Below, piece by piece: positions 20,353-29,274 of a stretch of 64,000 nucleotides of DNA (its first letter is position 1; every line of letters begins with the position of its first letter). The position numbers were made by a program, and so were the translations under genes. The notes below the pieces were generated by a model. That model worked only from the letters and a program-made list of their open reading frames with translations, had not been told where the DNA came from and searched no databases. Origin of the DNA: Streptococcus hyovaginalis DSM 12219 (GTDB lineage Bacteria > Bacillota > Bacilli > Lactobacillales > Streptococcaceae); assembly GCF_000420785.1 (NCBI RefSeq), contig NZ_ATVP01000005.1:1-64000 (forward strand), read 5' to 3'.

Positions 20353-21588
20353 TTAAAGTTCAGTGTTAACAAAATCAACGAAATGATTCCACCAAACTTT
20401 TAAGAAAAAGCTACGTTCGACATCCTGGGATGCCTGTGCTGAAACGCTTGGTTCGCTGTTTAAGTAGCCATCACCTACCAGGTGATTATCTTCATAAGTA
20501 AAGGTACCGATCTTATCTTTCTTTTGAATCGGTGCAGTCAGTTCGTTCTTATTAGCTTTAAAACGCACGGCTGATTTCTCAGCAATAGGACGAATGACCG
20601 TTAACTTCTTACTTGCGACCGCCTTGACAGATGTCTCTTTGCCATCAGAAACAGTGACTTTGCTCTTTGTGGTTCCCTTTCCTTTTTTCAAGATATCCAC
20701 TTTTTCATAATTAGCCGTCACGTAATTGAGGATTTCGTTAGTTGCAATAAAGCGAGCTAAAACGTCCTCCTCACCTTTGTCAGCATTCAGCACAACCGTG
20801 ATGATCCGCATGCCATTTTCTGTTGAAGTTGCTACAAAGGAGGCACCAGCTTTTACAGTTGTTCCTGTTTTTAAACCATCTACACTTGCTCTGTAGAAAG
20901 GCATACCCTCTAGCATATAATTATAGGTTGTCATGAGGGTGTCCCCAAAGCTAGCGCTAGTCTGCTGGCTGACTTTTACTAATTCTGGATATTCTTCGAT
21001 AATATGGCGAGTGATGATAGCAACATCTTGGGCACTCATCATATTTTCCTCATCTTTTTTGGAGCCAGGATAGATATTATCTCCCAAGGTAGCGTTATTT
21101 AACCCAGAGGCATTGACCAGCTTAGCGTCTGTGATTCCCCATTCCTTTAGCTGCTTAGTCATCATATCGACAAACTTTGGTTCGCTACCGCCGATATGCT
21201 CTGCAAGGGCAATAGCTGCACTATTGGCACTAGCAATCATTGCAGCATCGACTAGTTGCTTGACAGTATATTTACGATCTTCCATTGGAACATTACTAGC
21301 GTCTGGGTTGACTGTTAGCTGGTAGGGATAATCGGAGATATCCACTTTGGTATCCCAAGTGAGATTACCTTGGTCAATTTCTTTATAGACCATGTAGACG
21401 GTTAAAATTTTGGTGATCGAGGCAATCGCATCAGGTTTTTTAGCGTCCTTCGCATACAGTATTTTACCTGTGTCAGCTTCTACAGCAATAGCATGTTCTG
21501 CCTTGGCCTCAAATTCTTCGGCAGCTTGCACATGGTTAGATGATAAGGCTAAAAGCACTACTAGTCCTAGTATTCCTTTTTTTAACAA
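20353..21588 (-). CDS. dacA: D-alanyl-D-alanine carboxypeptidase (PBP3, DacA)
   Basis: This low-molecular-weight penicillin-binding protein trims the terminal D-Ala of peptidoglycan stem peptides. The 411-residue product has a signal peptide (about 1-22, ending VQA), the catalytic motif SITK (Ser near residue 57), SANS and KTGTTVKAG. The C-terminal region (about 275-385) is the PBP5-like beta domain, and the last 20 residues (SFFLKVWWNHFVDFVNTEL) form an amphipathic membrane anchor. The likely start is TTG at 21588, behind CAGGAGTG; no ATG or GTG fits better. Confidence 0.94.
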   Translation of the reverse strand: MLKKGILGLVVLLALSSNHVQAAEEFEAKAEHAIAVEADTGKILYAKDAKKPDAIASITKILTVYMVYKEIDQGNLTWDTKVDISDYPYQLTVNPDASNVPMEDRKYTVKQLVDAAMIASANSAAIALAEHIGGSEPKFVDMMTKQLKEWGITDAKLVNASGLNNATLGDNIYPGSKKDEENMMSAQDVAIITRHIIEEYPELVKVSQQTSASFGDTLMTTYNYMLEGMPFYRASVDGLKTGTTVKAGASFVATSTENGMRIITVVLNADKGEEDVLARFIATNEILNYVTANYEKVDILKKGKGTTKSKVTVSDGKETSVKAVASKKLTVIRPIAEKSAVRFKANKNELTAPIQKKDKIGTFTYEDNHLVGDGYLNSEPSVSAQASQDVERSFFLKVWWNHFVDFVNTEL

Positions 21589-21636
21589 TTTAGTCTTTAC
21601 ACTCCTGAAATATTAGATGTTTTCTATCTTCTAAAC

Positions 21637-21645
21637 ATTATAACA
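21637..21645 (-). promoter_or_regulatory. Extended -10 promoter of dacA
   Basis: On the minus strand TGTTATAAT (21645-21637) lies about 50 bases before the dacA start and back to back with the oppA promoter. Confidence 0.55.
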
Positions 21646-21709
21646 TAACCAAAAAGCAAAAAATTCTGAAAATTTTTTTATATAGCGCTTTCCATTTTTT
21701 TAAAAGTTA

Positions 21710-21718
21710 TGGTATAAT
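21710..21718 (+). promoter_or_regulatory. Extended -10 promoter of oppA
   Basis: TGGTATAAT (21710-21718) lies 38 bases before the oppA start; the -35 region is weak. Confidence 0.6.
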
Positions 21719-21756
21719 TTTCTTTATAAAAAATGCTTCGTATAGGAGGACATCAT

Positions 21757-23418
21757 ATGTCAATGTTTTCGAAACGTAATTGGAAGCGTGTTGGTCTAGG
21801 AGCGGTAGCTCTAACCTCAACAGCTGTATTAGTTGCATGTAGTGGAGGTGGCTCATCTTCATCTTCTTCAGATAAGAATGTCATTAATTGGTCAATTCCA
21901 ACTGAAATCAACACCTTAGACTTATCAAAAAATACTGATAGTTACTCAAACATTGCGATCGGTAACTCAGGAAGTAACTTGCTTCGCTTAGATGGTAAAG
22001 GTGGTACAGAACCAGATCTTGCTGAAAAAGTTGATGTTTCTGAAGACGGTTTGACTTATACTGCAACCTTACGTGATGGTTTAAAATGGTCGGATGGTAG
22101 TGATTTGACTGCTGAAGATTTTGTTTATTCTTGGCAACGTATGGTTGATCCTGCGACAGCATCAGAATATGCTTACCTTGCAGTGGAATCTCACTTGGAA
22201 AATGCTGAGAAGATCAACTCAGGTGAAGAAAAAGATTTCAGTAAACTTGGTGTTAAAGCAGATGGCAACAAAGTTATTTTCACATTGACAAGTCCAACGC
22301 CACAGTTTATGGAGTATCTTGCTTTCACAAACTTCATGCCACAGAAAAAAGAATTTGTTGAAAAAACTGGTAAAGATTACGGAACAAACTCTGACTCAGC
22401 CCTTTATTCAGGACCATACAAAGTTGAAGGCTGGAATGGCTCAAACAACAAATTCAAGTTGGTTAAAAACGAGGAGTATTGGGATGCTGATAACGTCAAG
22501 ACAGATACTGTAAACATTCAAGTTGTCAAAAAACCAGACACAGCTGTTCAAATGTATAAACAAGGTGATTTGGATGCTGCTAATATCTCAAACACAACTG
22601 CCATCTACAACGCTAACAAAAACAGCGATGAGCTTGTAACCGTTCCTGAAGCAACAACTGCTTATATGGTTTATAACCAAACAGGTGAAAACAAAGCTTT
22701 GGCTAACACTAACATTCGTAAAGCTCTTAACTTGGCAACTGATCGTGAAGGTGTTGTAAAAGCCGCTGTTGATACTGGATCAAAAGCTGCCACAGCCTTG
22801 GCACCAACTGGTTTAGCAACTCTTCCGGACGGAACAGACTTGACAGAATACGTTGCTCCAGGTTATTCATATGATGCTGACGAAGCTAAAAAACTCTTTG
22901 AAGCAGGTTTGAAAGAAATCGGAGAAGAAAAACTTACTTTGACGATTACTTCTGATGCGGATAGTCCAGCAGCTAAAAATACAGTTGACTACATCAAGTC
23001 AACTTGGGAAGAAGCCCTACCAGGTCTTACAGTTGAAGAAAAATTTGTACCATTTAAACAACGTTTGGAAGATACGAAAAATCAAAACTATGACGTAGCT
23101 ATTGCGCTTTGGGGTGGTGACTATCCAGAAGGTTCAACGTTCTACGGTATGTTCACTTCAGATGCTTCATACAACTATGGTAAATTTACAAGTAAAGAAT
23201 ACGATGATGCTTACAACCAAGCTATCGGAGAAAATGCTTTAGATAAAGAAGCAGCTGCTGATAATTATAAAGCTGCAGAAAAAGCTCTTTACGATAATGC
23301 ATACTACAATCCTCTATACTTCCGTAGCACAGAGTCATTGCAAAATCCAGATCTTACAGGACTTGTTCGTAATTCAACTGGTTTGAGTACAGACTTTACA
23401 CATGCTTACAAAAAGTAA
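21757..23418 (+). CDS. oppA: Oligopeptide ABC transporter, substrate-binding lipoprotein
   Basis: OppA captures extracellular peptides for import by OppBCDF. The product (553 residues from ATG 21757, behind AGGAGGACATC) has a lipoprotein signal with lipobox LVAC and Cys28, a Ser/Gly-rich tether, then a family 5 binding fold (LRDGLKWSDGSDLTAEDFVYSWQ read as DGLKWSDGSDLTAEDFVYSW, and LNLATDREGVVKAA). It is first in oppABCDF; two hairpins after it probably lower expression of the downstream genes relative to oppA. Peptide pheromone uptake is a known role of such systems but is not shown here. Confidence 0.95.
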   Translation: MSMFSKRNWKRVGLGAVALTSTAVLVACSGGGSSSSSSDKNVINWSIPTEINTLDLSKNTDSYSNIAIGNSGSNLLRLDGKGGTEPDLAEKVDVSEDGLTYTATLRDGLKWSDGSDLTAEDFVYSWQRMVDPATASEYAYLAVESHLENAEKINSGEEKDFSKLGVKADGNKVIFTLTSPTPQFMEYLAFTNFMPQKKEFVEKTGKDYGTNSDSALYSGPYKVEGWNGSNNKFKLVKNEEYWDADNVKTDTVNIQVVKKPDTAVQMYKQGDLDAANISNTTAIYNANKNSDELVTVPEATTAYMVYNQTGENKALANTNIRKALNLATDREGVVKAAVDTGSKAATALAPTGLATLPDGTDLTEYVAPGYSYDADEAKKLFEAGLKEIGEEKLTLTITSDADSPAAKNTVDYIKSTWEEALPGLTVEEKFVPFKQRLEDTKNQNYDVAIALWGGDYPEGSTFYGMFTSDASYNYGKFTSKEYDDAYNQAIGENALDKEAAADNYKAAEKALYDNAYYNPLYFRSTESLQNPDLTGLVRNSTGLSTDFTHAYKK

Positions 23419-23445
23419 TTTAGAACACTAGAATGCCTATATAGC

Positions 23446-23474
23446 AGCAAGAATTGGCAACCCCAATTCTTGCT
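23446..23474 (+). terminator. Hairpin / partial terminator after oppA
   Basis: AGCAAGAATTGG pairs perfectly with CCAATTCTTGCT around a CAACC loop and is followed by TTTATT. It probably terminates part of the transcripts after oppA. Confidence 0.7.
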
Positions 23475-23510
23475 TTTATTGCAGGAAAAATTTTTTCCTG
23501 CAATAAAAGC
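23472..23510. repeat. 39-base perfect palindrome between oppA and oppB
   Basis: Two 19-base arms (23472-23490 and 23492-23510, beginning GCTTTTATTGCAGG) are exact reverse complements around one central T at 23491. It overlaps the preceding hairpin by three bases (23472-23474) and ends 22 bases before the oppB start. Confidence 0.9.
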
Positions 23511-23532
23511 AAAAGTATTAAAAGGAACTATT

Positions 23533-24447
23533 ATGATTAAATACATTCTAAAACGTCTTGCTATCCTGCTTGTCACTCTGTGGGTCGTTATTACCTTGTC
23601 TTTCTTCCTGATGCAAGTTATGCCAGGGACACCGTATAATAACCCTCGCCTTACAGACGAGATGATCGCATTGATGAATAAACAATATGGTTTGGATAAG
23701 CCGATTTGGCAACAGTATCTCAAATACCTCTTCGATATTATTCAAGGAGATTTTGGAACAAGTTACCAATCTATCAATCAACCCGTTGCTCGTATGCTCA
23801 GTCAACGTTTGGGCGTATCTATCCAACTTGGTTTACAGGCCCTCGTTATCGGGATTGGAAGTGGTTTGATTGTCGGAGCCATCTCTGCACGTAATAAGAA
23901 CAACAAAATTGATGGTTTTCTTAGTGTTGTTTCAACGTTAGGAATTTCTGTACCATCTTTCATCATCGGTTTGTTATTGCTCGATTACCTTGGTTTTAAA
24001 TGGCAACTCTTACCACTTTCTGGTTGGGGAACATTCGCACAGTCCATCTTGCCAACTCTTGGTCTAGCAATCCCAATCTTCGCCCAAGTAACGCGTTTTT
24101 TCCGAAGCGAAATGATCGAAACGTTAAACTCAGATTACATCCAATTGGCTCGTGCCAAAGGGCTTACTGTTCGTCAAGTGACAGCAAAACATGCTTATCG
24201 TAACTCAATGATTCCTGTTTTAACCCTAGTAGGACCATTGGCAGCAGGTGTTTTAACAGGATCTGCACTGATGGAGCGTATTTTCTCAATTCCAGGAATT
24301 GGTCAGTTGTTTGTGACAGCTATCCCTACAAAGGATTATCCTGTTATTATGGGAACAACAATTGTTTATTCAGTGATGTTGATGGTGGCAATCTTGGCAA
24401 CGGATATTATCATTAGTATTGTTGACCCTCGTGTTCGCTTGCAGTAA
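23533..24447 (+). CDS. oppB: Oligopeptide ABC transporter permease OppB
   Basis: OppB is one of the two membrane subunits of the peptide importer. The 304-residue protein starts at ATG 23533 after AAAGGA; an upstream start in the open frame would lie inside the palindrome. It has six predicted membrane helices and the permease loop YIQLARAKGLTVRQVTAKHAYRN (core ARAKGLTVRQVTAKHA) near residues 200-225. It lies immediately before oppC, ten bases apart. Confidence 0.94.
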   Translation: MIKYILKRLAILLVTLWVVITLSFFLMQVMPGTPYNNPRLTDEMIALMNKQYGLDKPIWQQYLKYLFDIIQGDFGTSYQSINQPVARMLSQRLGVSIQLGLQALVIGIGSGLIVGAISARNKNNKIDGFLSVVSTLGISVPSFIIGLLLLDYLGFKWQLLPLSGWGTFAQSILPTLGLAIPIFAQVTRFFRSEMIETLNSDYIQLARAKGLTVRQVTAKHAYRNSMIPVLTLVGPLAAGVLTGSALMERIFSIPGIGQLFVTAIPTKDYPVIMGTTIVYSVMLMVAILATDIIISIVDPRVRLQ

Positions 24448-24457
24448 GGAGAGCAAA

Positions 24458-25489
24458 ATGGCAGACAAAAATAGAACATTTAAACTTGTTGGTGCTGGAT
24501 CATCTAGCGCCCAAGAGAAAATTGAAAAGCCAGCGCTGTCCTTCTTCCAGGACGCTTGGCGCCGACTTAAGCAAAATAAATTAGCTGTAGTTGCAATGTG
24601 GTTCCTTATCTTTTTGATGATTTTTTCACTTGCTTCAACCTTATTTGTAAAACAAAAAGATGCAAATTCTTTTAATTCTAAAGAAGTGACCATTTACCGT
24701 AATCTACCACCTAAGATTAGTGATAGTCTTCCTTTTTGGAACGGTGAAATCACCTATGCTGGTAATACGGAACCTAATGATGCTTACGCTGATCAGAGTG
24801 TCCCTAAAGGAGAAAAATTTACTTTGGGAACAGATACTTTGGGACGTAGTTTAGGAAAACGGATCATTGTTGGTATTCGAATTTCCTTGTTGGTGGCCTT
24901 GGCTGCAACTATGATTGACTTGGTTATTGGTGTTACTTATGGTCTGATTTCAGGTTACGTTGGTGGTAAGGTCGATACAGTTATGCAACGGATTATCGAA
25001 GTGGTGTCATCAATTCCTAACTTGGTTATTGTAACCATGCTCGGCCTTTTACTTGGAAATGGTATTTTATCTATTATCATTTCAATTGGTCTTGTGGGAT
25101 GGACATCAATGGCGAGACAAGTCCGAAACTTGACCTTGTCCTACAGGGAGCGTGAATTTGTTCTCGCGGCTCGTTCCCTCGGTGAAAGTGGTAGAAAAAT
25201 TGCTTTTAAACATATTTTCCCTAATATTTCAGGGATCATCATTGTTCAAATTATGATGACTGTTCCAAGTGCGATCATGTATGAAGCAGTGCTTTCTGCC
25301 ATTAACTTGGGTGTGAAGCCGCCAACAGCTTCTCTAGGATCACTCATTTCAGATGCTCAAGAGAATTTACAATACTATCCATATCAAGTATTGCTCCCAG
25401 CACTTGCCCTTGTTGTCATCTCATTAGCATTTATCTTGCTCGGTGATGGTTTGCGTGATGCATTTGATCCAAAATCAAGTAATGATTAA
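24458..25489 (+). CDS. oppC: Oligopeptide ABC transporter permease OppC
   Basis: The second permease subunit, 343 residues from ATG 24458 (behind AAGGAGAGC). It has a cytosolic N-terminal tail, a first membrane helix near residues 45-65, an extracellular loop, and five further helices. The EAA-like segment REREFVLAARSLGESGRKIA (about 230-250) matches OppC permeases that contact OppD/OppF. Its stop is followed by a strong GGAGGAAA for oppD. Confidence 0.94.
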   Translation: MADKNRTFKLVGAGSSSAQEKIEKPALSFFQDAWRRLKQNKLAVVAMWFLIFLMIFSLASTLFVKQKDANSFNSKEVTIYRNLPPKISDSLPFWNGEITYAGNTEPNDAYADQSVPKGEKFTLGTDTLGRSLGKRIIVGIRISLLVALAATMIDLVIGVTYGLISGYVGGKVDTVMQRIIEVVSSIPNLVIVTMLGLLLGNGILSIIISIGLVGWTSMARQVRNLTLSYREREFVLAARSLGESGRKIAFKHIFPNISGIIIVQIMMTVPSAIMYEAVLSAINLGVKPPTASLGSLISDAQENLQYYPYQVLLPALALVVISLAFILLGDGLRDAFDPKSSND

Positions 25490-25503
25490 AGGAGGAAATT
25501 AAG

Positions 25504-26550
25504 ATGACACAAGAAACTATTTTACAAGTCAAGAATCTTCATGTTGATTTCCATACTTACGCAGGCGAAGTCAAAGCGATTCGTGAAGTCAATTTTGATC
25601 TTAAAAAAGGTGAAACATTAGCTATTGTAGGGGAATCAGGGTCTGGTAAATCGGTAACAACCAAAACCTTGATGGGCTTATCAGCTAAGAATGCTGATAT
25701 TTCCGGTGAAATTTTATTCAAAGATCGCAACCTTAACGAACTCAAAGAAGAAGAGTGGGTTAAGATTCGTGGTAACGAAATTGCTATGATCTTCCAAGAT
25801 CCAATGACCAGCTTGGACCCTACCATGAAGATTGGGATGCAGATTGCTGAACCTATTATGCTCCATGAGAAAATTTCCAAGAAGGAAGCCTTGGATCGTG
25901 CTTTAGAGTTGATGAAAAGCGTTGGTATCCCGAATGCTGAAGAACACATTAATGATTACCCTCATCAATGGTCAGGTGGGATGCGTCAACGTGCTGTTAT
26001 CGCAGTTGCCCTTGCAGGCAATCCTGAAATTTTAATTGCTGATGAACCTACAACAGCTCTTGATGTGACCATTCAGGCACAGATCTTGAATTTGATGAAA
26101 AAAATTCAAGAGGAACGGTCGAGCTCTATCATCTTTATCACACACGATTTAGGTGTTGTAGCTGGTATGGCAGACCGTGTAGCGGTCATGTATGCTGGTA
26201 AAATTGTAGAGTATGGTACAGTTGATGAAGTCTTTTACAATCCACAACATCCTTATACTTGGGGACTTCTAAATTCGATGCCAACAACAGATACAGCTTC
26301 AGGTAGTTTGCAATCCATTCCGGGGACACCTCCAGATTTATTAAATCCACCTAAAGGTGATGCCTTTGCTGCTCGTAACGAGTTTGCGCTCGATATTGAC
26401 CATGAAGAAGAACCACCGATGTTTAAAGTCTCTGAGACGCATTATGCGGCTACATGGTTGTTAGATGAAAGGGCTCCGGAAGTGACACCTCCACCACAAA
26501 TTCTAAAACGTTGGAATAAATGGAGAGCAATTAACGGAGGAGATGCCTAG
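25504..26550 (+). CDS. oppD: Oligopeptide ABC transporter ATP-binding protein OppD
   Basis: One of the two ATPases of the peptide importer, 348 residues. It has Walker A GESGSGKS, Q-loop FQDPMTSLDP, signature WSGGMRQR and Walker B ILIADEPTTALDV, and the C-terminal oligopeptide-transporter extension (PHQWSG..., HPYTWGLLNSMP, GTPPDL). The Asp/Glu-rich tail is a little longer than in some homologues. Its TAG stop shares a base with the GTG start of oppF. Confidence 0.95.
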   Translation: MTQETILQVKNLHVDFHTYAGEVKAIREVNFDLKKGETLAIVGESGSGKSVTTKTLMGLSAKNADISGEILFKDRNLNELKEEEWVKIRGNEIAMIFQDPMTSLDPTMKIGMQIAEPIMLHEKISKKEALDRALELMKSVGIPNAEEHINDYPHQWSGGMRQRAVIAVALAGNPEILIADEPTTALDVTIQAQILNLMKKIQEERSSSIIFITHDLGVVAGMADRVAVMYAGKIVEYGTVDEVFYNPQHPYTWGLLNSMPTTDTASGSLQSIPGTPPDLLNPPKGDAFAARNEFALDIDHEEEPPMFKVSETHYAATWLLDERAPEVTPPPQILKRWNKWRAINGGDA

Positions 26551-27482
26551 TGGAAAACAGGAAAAAATTAGTTGAATTAAAAAATGTTTCCCTAACCTTC
26601 AATAAAGGGAAATCAAACGAAGTAAAAGCCATCAACAATGTTAGTTTTGATATTTATGAAGGCGAAGTATTTGGTTTGGTTGGGGAGTCTGGTTCAGGAA
26701 AGACAACTGTCGGACGTGCTATTTTAAAACTTTATGATATCAATGAAGGTGAGATTATTTTTAATGGTGAGAAGGTATCTCATCTTAAAGGTAAGGCACA
26801 ACATGACTTCCGAAAACAGGCTCAGATGATTTTCCAGGATCCTCAAGCCAGTTTAAATGGCCGTATGAAAATTAGGGATATTGTTGCCGAAGGTTTGGAT
26901 ATCCACAAATTGGTGTCTTCAAAGGCTGAACGTGATGAAAAGGTACAGCATTTACTTGATTTAGTTGGTTTGAATAAGGACCATTTGACGCGGTATCCGC
27001 ATGAGTTTTCAGGTGGTCAAAGACAACGGATTGGTATTGCTCGTGCCTTGGCTGTAGAACCTAAATTTATCATTGCCGATGAACCGATTTCAGCATTGGA
27101 TGTATCTATCCAAGCTCAAGTTGTGAATTTGATGCAAAAATTACAGCATGAGCAAGGATTGACATATCTTTTCATTGCACATGACCTCTCTATGGTGAAA
27201 TACATTTCTGATCGTATAGGGGTTATGCATTGGGGTAAAATGTTGGAAATTGGAACATCTGAAGATGTCTATAATAATCCCATTCATCCTTATACCAAGA
27301 GCTTGCTATCAGCGATTCCAGAACCAGATCCTGAGAAAGAGCGTGCCCGTGTCCATCAGATGTACGATCCATCTGCAGAACTTGATGGTCAAGAACGCAC
27401 TATGCATGAAATTACTCCAGGACATTTTGTACTTGCTACAGAAGCGGAAGCAGAGCAATATCGAAAAGAAGCTAGAAATTAG
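26550..27482 (+). CDS. oppF: Oligopeptide ABC transporter ATP-binding protein OppF
   Basis: The partner ATPase, 310 residues, starting GTG at 26550 and overlapping the oppD stop by one base, with GGAGGAG upstream. It has Walker A GESGSGKTT, signature FSGGQRQR and Walker B FIIADEPISALDVS, and the family tail HPYTKSLLSAIPEPDP. It is the last gene of the operon and is followed by a terminator. Confidence 0.95.
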   Translation: MENRKKLVELKNVSLTFNKGKSNEVKAINNVSFDIYEGEVFGLVGESGSGKTTVGRAILKLYDINEGEIIFNGEKVSHLKGKAQHDFRKQAQMIFQDPQASLNGRMKIRDIVAEGLDIHKLVSSKAERDEKVQHLLDLVGLNKDHLTRYPHEFSGGQRQRIGIARALAVEPKFIIADEPISALDVSIQAQVVNLMQKLQHEQGLTYLFIAHDLSMVKYISDRIGVMHWGKMLEIGTSEDVYNNPIHPYTKSLLSAIPEPDPEKERARVHQMYDPSAELDGQERTMHEITPGHFVLATEAEAEQYRKEARN

Positions 27483-27508
27483 TCACGTGACTCACTTAGT
27501 GATAAGAG

Positions 27509-27535
27509 AAGAAGGGCAGGTAGCCCTTCTTTTTT
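27509..27535 (+). terminator. opp operon terminator
   Basis: AAGAAGGGC pairs with GCCCTTCTT around AGGTA and continues into a T-run. Confidence 0.85.
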
Positions 27536-27598
27536 AGCTCAATAAATCAACTTTGTCAGGGACTGAGAGAGGCAGAGCTTCTAATTTGAAGAAAATCC

Positions 27599-27627
27599 TT
27601 GTCATGTTGCCTTGTATCTGATATAAT
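27599..27627 (+). promoter_or_regulatory. rpsF-ssb-rpsR promoter
   Basis: TTGTCA (27599-27604), 17-base spacer, TATAAT (27622-27627) with TGA before it, i.e. also an extended -10. Confidence 0.8.
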
Positions 27628-27633
27628 TATATC

Positions 27634-27695
27634 TTGTGAGCATACCTCACTTACTCCTAATGAAGGTTAGGGGTCATTAGTCCAAAAGGAGGAAA
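27634..27695 (+). promoter_or_regulatory. rpsF leader, possible S6:S18 autoregulatory RNA
   Basis: The leader can fold CTAATGA (from 27657) with TCATTAG (27674-27680), and an alternative pairing joins CTCCTAA to TTAGGGG. Leaders of rpsF-rpsR operons in many bacteria bind the S6:S18 complex; whether this one carries that motif is a guess from position and pairing. Confidence 0.35.
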
Positions 27696-27700
27696 TATCA

Positions 27701-27991
27701 ATGGCTAAATACGAAATTCTTTATATTATTCGTCCAAACATTGAAGAAGAAGCAAAGACAGCTTTGGTAGAACGCTTTGACGCTATCTTGACTGACAACG
27801 GTGCAACTATCGTTGAGTCAAAAGATTGGGAAAAACGTCGCCTTGCATACGAAATCAAAGATTTCCGCGAAGGTCTTTACCACATCGTTACTGTTGAAGC
27901 TGAAGACGCAGTTGCTCTTAATGAGTTTGACCGTCTTTCAAAAATCAACACTGACATTCTTCGTCATATGATCGTTAACCTCGAAGCGTAA
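27701..27991 (+). CDS. rpsF: 30S ribosomal protein S6
   Basis: The 96-residue product starts [19 protein letters not shown] and has the S6 core ([19 protein letters not shown]). S6 binds next to S18 on the small subunit. The ATG follows AAAAGGAGGAAA. It heads the conserved rpsF-ssb-rpsR operon, which couples ribosome proteins to the single-strand DNA-binding protein. Confidence 0.97.
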   Translation: MAKYEILYIIRPNIEEEAKTALVERFDAILTDNGATIVESKDWEKRRLAYEIKDFREGLYHIVTVEAEDAVALNEFDRLSKINTDILRHMIVNLEA

Positions 27992-28002
27992 GAAGGTAGT
28001 TT

Positions 28003-28488
28003 ATGATAAATAATGTAGTACTTGTTGGTCGCATGACCAAAGATGCAGAACTTCGTTACACACCTAATCAAGTTGCTGTAGCAACATTTACTCTAGCAGT
28101 TAATCGTAATTTCAAGAGTCAAAATGGTGAACGTGAAGCTGATTTTATTAATTGTGTGATCTGGCGTCAACCGGCTGAAAATCTTGCTAACTGGGCTAAA
28201 AAAGGTGCACTAGTTGGAATTACTGGTCGTATTCAGACACGTCATTATGAAAATCAACAAGGCCAACGTGTTTATGTAACAGAGGTTGTTGCAGACAATT
28301 TCCAAATGTTGGAAAGTCGTGCTACACGTGAAGGTGGTTCACAAAGTTCATATAATGGTGGTTATAATAACCAATCATCAAATGACACTTTTTCATCTTC
28401 ATCACAAACACCAAACTTTGGTCGCGATGAGAGCCCATTTGGCAATTCGAACCCAATGGATATCTCAGATGACGATCTACCGTTCTAG
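28003..28488 (+). CDS. ssb: Single-stranded DNA-binding protein
   Basis: SSB protects single-stranded DNA in replication, repair and recombination. The 161-residue protein has an OB fold (residues 1-105, [40 protein letters not shown]), a Gly/Ser/Asn-rich linker and the acidic tip [10 protein letters not shown] that recruits partner proteins. It lies between rpsF and rpsR in the usual order. Confidence 0.97.
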   Translation: MINNVVLVGRMTKDAELRYTPNQVAVATFTLAVNRNFKSQNGEREADFINCVIWRQPAENLANWAKKGALVGITGRIQTRHYENQQGQRVYVTEVVADNFQMLESRATREGGSQSSYNGGYNNQSSNDTFSSSSQTPNFGRDESPFGNSNPMDISDDDLPF

Positions 28489-28524
28489 GATGAACATTAT
28501 AAAATAATATAAGGAGAAATTAAC

Positions 28525-28764
28525 ATGGCTCAACAACGTCGTGGCGGATTCAAACGCCGTAAAAAAGTTGATTACATCGCAGCTAATAAAATTGAATACG
28601 TTGACTACAAAGATACTGAACTTCTTAGCCGTTTCGTTTCAGAACGTGGGAAAATTCTTCCTCGTCGTGTAACAGGAACGTCAGCTAAAAACCAACGTAA
28701 AGTAACAACAGCTATCAAACGTGCTCGCGTTATGGCTCTTATGCCTTACGTCAACGAAGATTAA
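28525..28764 (+). CDS. rpsR: 30S ribosomal protein S18
   Basis: The 79-residue basic product ([20 protein letters not shown], ending [10 protein letters not shown]) is S18, the partner of S6. The ATG follows AAGGAGAAAT. A strong terminator follows immediately. Confidence 0.97.
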   Translation: MAQQRRGGFKRRKKVDYIAANKIEYVDYKDTELLSRFVSERGKILPRRVTGTSAKNQRKVTTAIKRARVMALMPYVNED

Positions 28765-28767
28765 TAT

Positions 28768-28800
28768 GAAAAAGGTTGGGCATTTTATGCCCAGCCTTTT
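28768..28800 (+). terminator. rpsR terminator
   Basis: AAAAAGGTTGGGCA pairs with TGCCCAGCCTTTT around a short T-rich loop. Confidence 0.88.
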
Positions 28801-29183
28801 ATAATGTTGCTTGTTTAATTGCTTTATTTTCAGCTGTGGCGGTGATTTGTTACTAATGCCTTGAGGTTAGGCATAAACTTTAACCTCTCACTTTTTGATT
28901 AGAAGAATTTACCAACGCAGTGGTTGATTGGTTAAAAAGGTTAAGTGATTCTTTTTGGTGCAAACAAGGCTCGCCTTATCTCCTATTACCAACAGTCTGG
29001 GTATAGACCATTTTAAGTCAATAACAACTCTTAAGACTTGATGACGAAGTTATTTTAAATCTGTCGACTTGAGCCTACTCTCTTTTTGTATTTAAAGTGA
29101 TTGGTATATTTTGTGCGAAGCATCACTGTGATACTTATTCGTTGAGGAAAGAAATGTTTTTTAGCTGAGAGATTTTGTATATG
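28801..29183. other. Intergenic stretch with no recognisable gene
   Basis: About 380 bases between two convergent terminators. No open frame of useful length and no repeat was recognised. Confidence 0.5.
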
Positions 29184-29211
29184 AAAAAGGGAGAAGCTAA
29201 ACGCTTCTCCC
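29184..29211 (-). terminator. Terminator of the minus-strand DUF1129 gene
   Basis: GGGAGAAGC pairs with GCTTCTCCC; on the minus strand it is followed by TTTTTC. Confidence 0.8.
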
Positions 29212-29274
29212 TGAATATTACTAATAATATCCTTAAATTACCGACTTTTCTTACTAGGAAGGATTCTTGGACAC

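Noticed and set aside
21680-21694. cre-like sequence (AGCGCTTTCC) before oppA
   Set aside because: Only the right half matches the consensus; the left half lacks the TG and an A, so it is too weak to call.
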